A stretch of DNA of 7,046 nt from Nitrososphaerota archaeon (GTDB lineage: Archaea > Thermoproteota > Nitrososphaeria > Nitrososphaerales > UBA57). Location of the stretch: positions 1-7,046 of the forward strand of contig NZOP01000033.1 of NCBI GenBank assembly GCA_002693165.1, written 5' to 3'. Under the pieces are notes generated by a model. It searched no databases, was not told the origin of the DNA, and saw only the letters and a list, made by a program, of their open reading frames with translations. This document shows, one piece after another, positions 1 to 5,840 of this stretch (the first letter of the stretch is position 1; the number at the start of each line of letters is the position of its first letter). The translations under genes and the position numbers were made by a program.

Positions 1-1287
1 GTTACCTCCATAACTCGATCTACTACCTCCGTCACTGGATCTGGTACCTCCATAACCTTCTCCTCGATTTCTTGAAAACGACCTCGATCTTCCACCTCCA
101 TAACCTTCTCCTCGATTTCTTGAATTAGATTTGGCTTCCTCTAATGGAATTTGGTTTTCGTATGTTACATTCCCCTCAAAATTTTTTATTAGACTAGTTA
201 TCTTTCTTTTTAATTCATGAAATTCCCTTGTTTCTCTACCTGCGATTATTGTTATTGCTTTTCCTGTATTTCCTATTCTTGCTGTTCTTCCAATTCTATG
301 AAAATAAGAATCTCTATTTTTTGGTACGTTGTAATTTATTATATAATCAACATTTTCTACATGTATTCCTCTACTCAATAAATCTGTTGCAACAATTATT
401 TTTGTTCGTGTTTGTTTAAAACTATTCATTGATCTGTCTCTCTGGTTTTGACTCATATCTCCATTAATTACTACTGATCTTACTCCCATATTTTTTATTA
501 GTTTATGAATATGGTACGAATCTTTTTTTGTTCTACAGAAAATAATTGTTTTTTTAGGTTCTATATCATTAATTAATTCCACTAATAATTCTTTTTTATT
601 TTTTTCACTTGAACACAAATAATATTGTTCTAATTTATCTTCTGCAATTTTATTATCTTCATTGATTATAATTCTTTTTGCTTGATTTTGATATTTTTTT
701 GTTAATTCTATTATTGGTTTAGGGAATGTAGCTGAAAATAATGCTGTTTGATGTTTATTTTTTATAGATCTGATGATAAATTCTATATCGTCAATAAATC
801 CCATTTCTAGCATTGTATCTGCCTCGTCAATTACTAAAAATTTAATCCAATCTAGATTAATTACTCTTCTCTCAATGAAATCTATTAGTCTTCCAGGTGT
901 AGCAACTACTATACTTGGTCCTCTTTTTAACGATGCTCTTTGTATATTGGGAGACTCTCCACCGCAAATTTTTGTTACTCTCAATTGTTTGTATGTTGCT
1001 ATTTCTTTAAGGTCTTTTGTTACTTGTTGTGATAATTCTCTAGTTGGAACTACTACTAGAGCTTCTATTTCTCGAGTTTTTTCTTTAATATTTTGGACTA
1101 TTGGTATGCCAAATGCTAATGTTTTTCCTGTTCCTGTGTTTGATTGAGCAATTACGTCCTCTTTTTCTATTAAATATGGAATTGCTTTCGCCTGAATTTC
1201 TGTTGGATTGGTAATTCCTATTTCGTCGAGCGTTTTAATTAATTCTCTATCGATTTTCTCTTTGTCAAAAACTAATTTTATATCCAC
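1..1287 (-). CDS. DEAD-box ATP-dependent RNA helicase with RGG-like C-terminal tail (3' end cut by window edge)
   Basis: Superfamily 2 RNA helicase that uses ATP to open short RNA duplexes or remodel ribonucleoproteins. The frame is open for 429 codons from a GTG at 1287 to base 1 with no stop, so the C-terminus is missing. All family motifs appear in order: a Q motif (Phe7, Gln32), Walker A SNTGTGKT (49-56), PTREL (81-85), TPGR (130-133), DEAD (154-157), SAT (185-187), IIFCRT (248-253), TDLLSRGIHV (301-310) and HRIGRTARIG (330-339). Both RecA-like domains are therefore complete. From about residue 386 the chain becomes Gly/Arg/Ser-rich with SRNRGEGYGG twice, a typical flexible RNA-binding tail. 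The GTG is the only usual start after an in-frame stop at 1300-1302. Motif V has His where Asp is usual (RGID), and motif VI has Ala for the usual Gly. It is transcribed divergently from fixC. The family call is secure; the specific RNA target is unknown. Confidence 0.95.
   Translation of the reverse strand, partial: MDIKLVFDKEKIDRELIKTLDEIGITNPTEIQAKAIPYLIEKEDVIAQSNTGTGKTLAFGIPIVQNIKEKTREIEALVVVPTRELSQQVTKDLKEIATYKQLRVTKICGGESPNIQRASLKRGPSIVVATPGRLIDFIERRVINLDWIKFLVIDEADTMLEMGFIDDIEFIIRSIKNKHQTALFSATFPKPIIELTKKYQNQAKRIIINEDNKIAEDKLEQYYLCSSEKNKKELLVELINDIEPKKTIIFCRTKKDSYHIHKLIKNMGVRSVVINGDMSQNQRDRSMNSFKQTRTKIIVATDLLSRGIHVENVDYIINYNVPKNRDSYFHRIGRTARIGNTGKAITIIAGRETREFHELKRKITSLIKNFEGNVTYENQIPLEEAKSNSRNRGEGYGGGRSRSFSRNRGEGYGGTRSSDGGSRSSYGGN
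46..124. repeat. Exact 31-bp direct repeat (46-76 and 94-124) inside the helicase tail
   Basis: The 31 bases at 46-76 recur without mismatch at 94-124. The offset of 48 bases, exactly 16 codons, keeps the helicase frame. Each copy encodes SRNRGEGYGG (residues 389-398 and 405-414). A shorter degenerate GG-S/T-RSS unit continues toward base 1. Identity at silent positions points to a recent in-frame duplication or repeated slippage in a low-complexity RNA-binding tail rather than selection on the protein alone. Confidence 0.9.
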
Positions 1288-1361
1288 TAATATTCGATTT
1301 TACCAACTTAATCGTTGCTTATAACAATATTAATATTTACCAAATTAGAATTTCTATACTA
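1288..1361. promoter_or_regulatory. Divergent promoter region between the helicase and fixC
   Basis: These 74 bases separate the two divergent start codons. On the plus strand TTAATATTTA (1330-1339) is centred about 27 nt before the fixC ATG, which fits an archaeal TATA box driving a leaderless mRNA. On the minus strand TTATAA (1319-1324) is centred about 34 nt before the helicase GTG, predicting a leader of only about 8 nt. No GGAGG/GGTGA-like site precedes either start. The TATA assignments rest on spacing and AT-richness in a very AT-rich background, so they are tentative. Confidence 0.45.
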
Positions 1362-2648
1362 ATGTCATATGATTATGATGTAATAGTTGTTGGGGCTGGA
1401 CCTGCAGGTTCTGCTGCCGCTTACAATTTAGCAAAAAATAACTATAATGTGTTAATGTTAGAAAGAGGTAAGGAACCTGGTTCGAAAAATGTATATGGAG
1501 GTAGAATTTACCCCTATTCTTTATCCAAATTGATACCAAATTTTCTTGAAGATGCTCCTATTGAAAGAAATGTTACTAGAGAAAGTATTATGTTTATGAC
1601 TGAAAAAGCTAGTTTCCAAACTACTTTCTCATCTGATAGTTCTATTAATCATGGTTTTACTGCCTTTAGATCTGAATTCGATAAATGGTTTGCAAATAAA
1701 GCAGTTGAAATGGGTGCTGAATTATTTACTGAAGTCAAAGTTGACAATGTAGTAACTGATGATAAAAACTGTATTATTGGAATTAAGAGTGGAGATGATG
1801 AGATTACTTCTAAACTTGTTATAGCTGCTGATGGAGCTACTTCAATTATTGCTAAAAAAGCCGGTCTGAGAAAACAATTTCATTCAGAGTATTTTTCCGT
1901 GGGTATTAAAGAAGTTATCGAACTTTCAGATAGTATAATTAATGACAGGTTTTCTATTTCTGATAACAATGGAGCTGCATTAGTTTGTGTAGGTTCTCCA
2001 ACTAATTACTTGCGTGGAGGTGCTTTTATTTATACTAATAAATCGTCTCTTTCTTTAGGTTTGGTTGTTAAAGGTGTGGATCTAGTTGATAAAAAGATTC
2101 AAGTTTCATCACTCATGAATAATTTCAAAAATCATCCAGATATCCATAATCTCATAAAAGATGGAAAAATCTTAGAATATAGTGCACATTTAGTTCCTGA
2201 AGCTGGTTTCAATATGATGCCCAAATTATTTAATGATGGTATATTGGTTTGTGGAGATGCTGCTGGCATGTTGTTGAATAATGGATATACATTCCGTGGA
2301 GTTGATCTTGCAATCTCATCAGGTATTGCAGCTGCAGAGACCTTTATATCATCAAATCATGCAAATGATTTTTCTCATTCATCGTTGTCTACTTATGAAA
2401 AACTGCTTTATCAACACAACGTACTTACTGATATTAAAAAATTCAAAAAAGGTCCTAAATATATGGAAAATCCTCGACTATATTCTGATTATCCTAAACT
2501 TATTTGCGATATATTTGAAAATCTATATAATGTTGACGGAAATTCTCAAAGCCTTGTTCGTAACATTGTACGCAGTTCTATAAAAAATAACAATGTTTCT
2601 ACAATTAATTTAATTTTGGATTCTATTAAAGGAGCTAATTCACTTTAA
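1362..2648 (+). CDS. fixC: FixC-type electron transfer flavoprotein:quinone oxidoreductase, flavoprotein subunit
   Basis: FAD enzyme expected to take electrons from reduced ETF and deliver them to membrane quinone, with its FixX ferredoxin partner. The 428 residues match the usual FixC length. The N-terminal Rossmann motif GAGPAG (11-16) is followed by the ribose-binding Glu34. GSKNVYGGRIY (40-50) is a FixC signature, ADGATS (156-161) is the middle FAD motif, and GDAAGMLLN with RGVDLA (298-317) is the second FAD site. Related geranylgeranyl reductases carry a PxxxxCGG motif in place of GSKNVYGGR, and it is absent here. There is no C-terminal cysteine-rich 4Fe-4S domain as in mitochondrial ETF-QO, and no fixX follows: the next gene lies 5 bp away on the opposite strand. 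ATG 1362 sits right at the Rossmann strand and about 27 nt from a TATA-like box, so it is a good start. The adjacent etfB-etfA operon supports the role. Membrane association is presumably peripheral, since no transmembrane helix is evident. Confidence 0.92.
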   Translation: MSYDYDVIVVGAGPAGSAAAYNLAKNNYNVLMLERGKEPGSKNVYGGRIYPYSLSKLIPNFLEDAPIERNVTRESIMFMTEKASFQTTFSSDSSINHGFTAFRSEFDKWFANKAVEMGAELFTEVKVDNVVTDDKNCIIGIKSGDDEITSKLVIAADGATSIIAKKAGLRKQFHSEYFSVGIKEVIELSDSIINDRFSISDNNGAALVCVGSPTNYLRGGAFIYTNKSSLSLGLVVKGVDLVDKKIQVSSLMNNFKNHPDIHNLIKDGKILEYSAHLVPEAGFNMMPKLFNDGILVCGDAAGMLLNNGYTFRGVDLAISSGIAAAETFISSNHANDFSHSSLSTYEKLLYQHNVLTDIKKFKKGPKYMENPRLYSDYPKLICDIFENLYNVDGNSQSLVRNIVRSSIKNNNVSTINLILDSIKGANSL

Positions 2649-2653
2649 TTATA

Positions 2654-3622
2654 TTATTTTTTTAATTCACTAATCAATTCTGGAATTATCTCAAATACAT
2701 CTCCTATTATTCCATAATCTGCAAATTTGAATATTGGAGCATTTTTGTCTTTATTTATTGCTACTATGCATTTCGAATTAATCATTCCTACTTGATGTTG
2801 TATTGCTCCTGATATACCACATGCAATATACAAGTCAGGTGAAACAATCTTACCTGTCTGACCAACTTGTTCTGAATGCGGTCTCCATCCTGCGTCAACT
2901 ACTGCTCTTGACGCACCTACTGCTGCGTTAAGTAGTTCTGCTAATTCTTCAATTAGTTTAAAATTTTCTGGTTCCTTCATTCCTCGACCTCCTGATACAA
3001 TGATTGAAGCTTCTGATACATCTAATGTTTCTTTTTGTGGATAAATTATCTCTTTTAGTATTGGTAGTTTGTTTTCATTTATTATCTTATTATTAATTTG
3101 ATTTATTGAAGGTTCATTGGTTTGCACTCTTTCAATCTTGAATGTATTTGTTTTTAAGGAAATTACTATTCCATTTTCGTTAATTTTTAATGTTTGAATA
3201 ATTTTTCCTGCAAAAATTGGACGCTTTATTTCAAATCCATCAGATTTTATTGAAATATCGATGCATTCTGTTACTAGATTGTATTTAATATTTGCAGCAA
3301 CTCTTGGAGCTAAATCTTTTCCAATTGAAGTACCTGAAAATAATATAATTTCTGGTTCTAATTGATTGATAGCTATTAATATTGCATTTTTGTATAATTC
3401 GGGTGAATATTTATCTATGTTACTTGTTGCTCCACTTAACAAAGAATTTATTCCAAATTGATTTAATTTGTTTAAATTCTTTTCATCTAATTCTCCAATA
3501 ATTATTACATTATTCTCTAAATTCTTTTCTGATGATATTTTTTGACTTTCTGATAATAATTCTAACGATGAATTCTTTACATCATTATTTTTTGTTTCTA
3601 TTACACTTAATATTCCCGACAT
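2654..3622 (-). CDS. etfA: Electron transfer flavoprotein, alpha subunit
   Basis: Large subunit of the soluble heterodimeric ETF; its C-terminal domain binds the redox-active FAD. The 322 residues are near the usual length. The N-terminal half (about 1-195) is the weakly conserved ETF alpha/beta fold and contains SGTSIGKDLAPRVAA (96-110). The FAD domain is very well conserved: SGGRGM (210-215), GASRAVVDAGW (236-246), QVGQTGK (252-258), CGISGAIQHQVGM (268-280) and NKDKNAPIFKFADYG (290-304). These retain the Arg239, Thr256, His276 and Asn290 positions that contact flavin in characterised ETFs. It is the second gene of an operon: 10 bp separate the etfB stop from this ATG, and the spacer holds GTGA about 5 nt before the start, a plausible partial archaeal Shine-Dalgarno. 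The gene converges on fixC. Partners are EtfB and, by inference, FixC. Confidence 0.96.
   Translation of the reverse strand: MSGILSVIETKNNDVKNSSLELLSESQKISSEKNLENNVIIIGELDEKNLNKLNQFGINSLLSGATSNIDKYSPELYKNAILIAINQLEPEIILFSGTSIGKDLAPRVAANIKYNLVTECIDISIKSDGFEIKRPIFAGKIIQTLKINENGIVISLKTNTFKIERVQTNEPSINQINNKIINENKLPILKEIIYPQKETLDVSEASIIVSGGRGMKEPENFKLIEELAELLNAAVGASRAVVDAGWRPHSEQVGQTGKIVSPDLYIACGISGAIQHQVGMINSKCIVAINKDKNAPIFKFADYGIIGDVFEIIPELISELKK
2657..2663 (+). terminator. Oligo-T tract after fixC
   Basis: A run of seven T lies 8 nt after the fixC stop, within the last codons of the convergent etfA. Short T-runs without a hairpin are known archaeal termination signals. On the other strand, the nearest T-run for etfA transcripts is a T6 at 2587-2582, inside fixC, so the two mRNAs probably overlap at their 3' ends. 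T-runs are common in DNA this AT-rich, so the assignment is tentative. Confidence 0.4.
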
Positions 3623-3632
3623 TTAATTCACA

Positions 3633-4388
3633 CTATATTAATTTTCTTTCTTCTCGTAGAATTCTTATTAATTCTGGTACTGCTGATGTATTTCCACCAA
3701 TTATTATGCCTTCTTCTCTTTGAGCAGGATATTCTAATTTGATTAGCTTTGAGTTACTTTTCTCGGCAGTATTTACATTGACTATGTTGATTGTCTTTTT
3801 CTTTGCGGCCATTAAATCCTTTAATGACGGATATCTTAATTCATTTTTTCCTTTTTCATGCGTTATAATTAATGGAAGTATGCCTTCAAATACCTCTATT
3901 CCACTTTCTGTTTCTCTGTTTGCTGTTATAGTATTGTTATTCAAACTAAATTCTGAACAATTCGAAATACATGGAATTTTATTTATTTCACCAACCATTA
4001 TTCCTATTTGATTGTTATCTTGATCTACTGATTTTTTCCCGAATAATATTAGATCAAATCCTTGTTTATTGATTTCTTTTGCGATTGTATCTGCTATGAA
4101 ATCCACATTATCAATATCTTCTTCAATCAGTATATGAATGGCATTATCTGCTCCTGTAGCTAGAGCCTTAGTTAATGATTGTTTAACTCTTTCCGGACCT
4201 GCTGAAATTATGGTTATTTCAACATTTGAATCTTTATCTTTTATTTTTAAAGCCTCTTCTAAAGCATATTCGTCATACGGATTTATTTCATATTTAATTC
4301 CATTTTTATCAATTGTTTTATTATCGTCAGAAATCTTTAATCTTGTTGCTGTGTCTGGTACTTGTTTAATACAAACTGCTATCTTCAT
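3633..4388 (-). CDS. etfB: Electron transfer flavoprotein, beta subunit
   Basis: Small ETF subunit; it packs against EtfA and binds AMP (or a second FAD in bifurcating ETFs) and the partner dehydrogenase. From ATG 4388 it is 251 residues, close to the family norm, and opens with MKIAVCIKQVPDT, the usual start of this family. Other hallmarks are INPYDEYALEEAL (35-47), GADNAI (79-84), the nucleotide loop GKKSVDQDNNQIG (117-129), and LRYPSLKDLMAAKKK (184-198), equivalent to the recognition loop that docks dehydrogenases. The C-terminus REEGIIIGG...LREERKLI resembles FixA. An in-frame ATG at 4424 would add 12 residues (MLNANTSYENKD) unlike the family, so 4388 is preferred, though promoter spacing leaves this open. 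The DNNQIG loop looks more like the NQTG of mitochondrial AMP-binding ETF than the TAQVG usual in bifurcating FixA; this is an inference. First gene of the etfB-etfA operon, divergent from the glmM-like gene. Confidence 0.95.
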   Translation of the reverse strand: MKIAVCIKQVPDTATRLKISDDNKTIDKNGIKYEINPYDEYALEEALKIKDKDSNVEITIISAGPERVKQSLTKALATGADNAIHILIEEDIDNVDFIADTIAKEINKQGFDLILFGKKSVDQDNNQIGIMVGEINKIPCISNCSEFSLNNNTITANRETESGIEVFEGILPLIITHEKGKNELRYPSLKDLMAAKKKTINIVNVNTAEKSNSKLIKLEYPAQREEGIIIGGNTSAVPELIRILREERKLI

Positions 4389-4469
4389 ATCTTTATTTTC
4401 ATAAGATGTATTTGCATTTAGCATTTGCGATAGCGTTTTATTTGTTATTTTCTAATGTATAATTAAATA
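4389..4469. promoter_or_regulatory. Divergent promoter region between etfB and the glmM-like gene
   Basis: These 81 bases lie between the divergent starts. For the plus-strand gene the T-rich stretch at 4436-4443 (TTTTATTT) is centred about 30 nt before the TTG, compatible with a weak TATA box and a leader of a few nucleotides. On the minus strand TTTAATTATAC (4467-4457) is the best TATA-like match; it predicts transcription from about 4436, only 12 nt before the upstream in-frame ATG at 4424 but 48 nt before the conserved etfB start. A weaker candidate at 4443-4436 would give a 26-nt leader to 4388. No clear Shine-Dalgarno sequence is seen for either gene. Confidence 0.4.
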
Positions 4470-5840
4470 TTGACTGACACGCACAAACTTTTTGGAACGA
4501 ATGGAATAAGGTTTATTCCAGGAGATGAATTCGATCTTGATTTTGTAATTAAGATGGGCCTCAGCACCGGTTCGTTTTTTCAAGGAAATAATATTATTGT
4601 TGGATATGATGGTCGTATTTCTAGTCCATCTTTAGCTAAAGCAATTTCTGCTGGTTTGATGGAGTCTGGAAAAAACGTCACTAGTGCTGGTATCGTTCCA
4701 ACTCCTGCTCTTCAGTTAACTGTAAAAAATTCTTTTTATGACGGTGGTATTATGATTACTGCATCACATAATCCTCCAGAATATAATGGCATCAAAGTTA
4801 TTTCTTCTACTGGATTGGAAATATCACGAGATGAGGAAACAATCGTTGAAGGAATTTATTTCAATCAAAAATATTCTAGACAGGATTGGAAATCAGTCGG
4901 CACTATGAATTCAAATACTTCTGTTATTGTTGATTATATTTCATCCATACTGAAGAATGTTGATATTGAATCTGTAAAAAAACGTAAACTTAAGATAGTT
5001 ATTGATTCAGGAAATGGCACTCAGTCGTTAAGTGCACCTTTTGTAGCAGAATCTCTTGGTTGTGAGGTTCTTACAATAAATAGTCATATTGATTCTAATT
5101 TTTCAGGGAGAGGAGGTGAACCTACTCCGAAAACTTTAGACATGCTTTCTAAATACGTTGTTGAAAATCAAGCTGACATCGGAGTGGGTTATGATGGAGA
5201 TGGTGATAGAAGTATATTTTGTGATGAAAATGGCGTTGTTTTCTGGGGTGATAAATCTGGAACACTTGTTGCAAAACATTTAATTCAAAAAGGTATGAAA
5301 ACTCCAATAATTACAACTATTGCTACTTCTCAAATAATTGATAAAATGGCTTCTGATTATAATGTTGACGTTTATCGTACTAAAGTAGGTAGTGTTGATG
5401 TATCTCATAAAATGCAAGAACTTGATTCTAAATTTGGTTTTGAAGAAAATGGAGGATGTCTTTATACGCCTCATATCGAAGTCAGAGATGGAGCTATGGG
5501 CACTGCCTTATTACTTGAGGTCTTATCGACAGATACTAGAAGTTTATCTGCCCATGTTGAAGATCTTCCTAAATTTTATCAATCCAAAACAAAATTTTCT
5601 TGTCCTGTTGAATTTCGAACTTCAATTCTTGATTATATACATTCTCAATTGGACGAAAAATCTGACAGAACTGATGGTCTTAAAATTTGGTGGAATGATA
5701 CAAGTTGGTCTCTAATTCGTCCTAGTGGGACTGAGCCTATTATAAGGTTGTTTAACGAATCTGATGATGAATCTGAACTCGAGAATATTAATAGAAGGTG
5801 TTCTACGCTACTCGAAGAGCAGATCAAAAAGTTAATTTAA
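4470..5840 (+). CDS. glmM: Phosphoglucosamine mutase / phosphomannomutase family enzyme (archaeal GlmM type)
   Basis: Alpha-D-phosphohexomutase moving phosphate between C6 and C1 of a hexose phosphate through a phosphoserine. The likely reaction is glucosamine-6-P to glucosamine-1-P for UDP-GlcNAc, but mannose or glucose phosphate use cannot be excluded. The 456 residues contain all four domains: KLFGTNGIRF (6-15), GYDGR (45-49), catalytic loop TASHNP with Ser99 (97-102), metal loop DGDGDR (242-247), sugar loop GFEENGG (323-329) and phosphate loop RPSGTEP (417-423). EENGG in place of the bacterial GEQSG is typical of archaeal members. The start is TTG: an in-frame TAA at 4464-4466 leaves no other usual start, and the N-terminal FGTNGIR motif must begin here. 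The gene is divergent from etfB and its last 9 bp overlap the convergent paralogue. Family certain; substrate inferred. Confidence 0.93.
   Translation: MTDTHKLFGTNGIRFIPGDEFDLDFVIKMGLSTGSFFQGNNIIVGYDGRISSPSLAKAISAGLMESGKNVTSAGIVPTPALQLTVKNSFYDGGIMITASHNPPEYNGIKVISSTGLEISRDEETIVEGIYFNQKYSRQDWKSVGTMNSNTSVIVDYISSILKNVDIESVKKRKLKIVIDSGNGTQSLSAPFVAESLGCEVLTINSHIDSNFSGRGGEPTPKTLDMLSKYVVENQADIGVGYDGDGDRSIFCDENGVVFWGDKSGTLVAKHLIQKGMKTPIITTIATSQIIDKMASDYNVDVYRTKVGSVDVSHKMQELDSKFGFEENGGCLYTPHIEVRDGAMGTALLLEVLSTDTRSLSAHVEDLPKFYQSKTKFSCPVEFRTSILDYIHSQLDEKSDRTDGLKIWWNDTSWSLIRPSGTEPIIRLFNESDDESELENINRRCSTLLEEQIKKLI

Noticed and set aside
46..124. Possible CRISPR-like repeat-spacer unit
   Set aside because: There are only two copies, the 17-base interval is too short for a spacer, and both copies are in frame within the helicase tail.
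773..1147. 124-codon open frame on the plus strand opposite the helicase
   Set aside because: It is antisense to the well-conserved helicase motifs, has no recognisable domain, and long antisense frames are expected where the real gene lacks certain codons.
1362..2648. Geranylgeranyl reductase as an alternative identity for the FAD protein
   Set aside because: It lacks the PxxxxCGG motif, carries the FixC GSKNVYGGR signature and sits beside etfBA.
2649..2653. A short fixX gene hidden downstream of fixC
   Set aside because: Only 5 bases separate fixC from etfA, and no cysteine-rich ferredoxin motif was seen in the translated frames nearby.
3739..4404. Two hydrophobic plus-strand frames (3739-4011, 4138-4404) that look like small membrane proteins
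   Set aside because: Both are antisense to etfB. The hydrophobicity comes from T-rich codons complementary to Lys/Asn/Glu-rich coding sequence.
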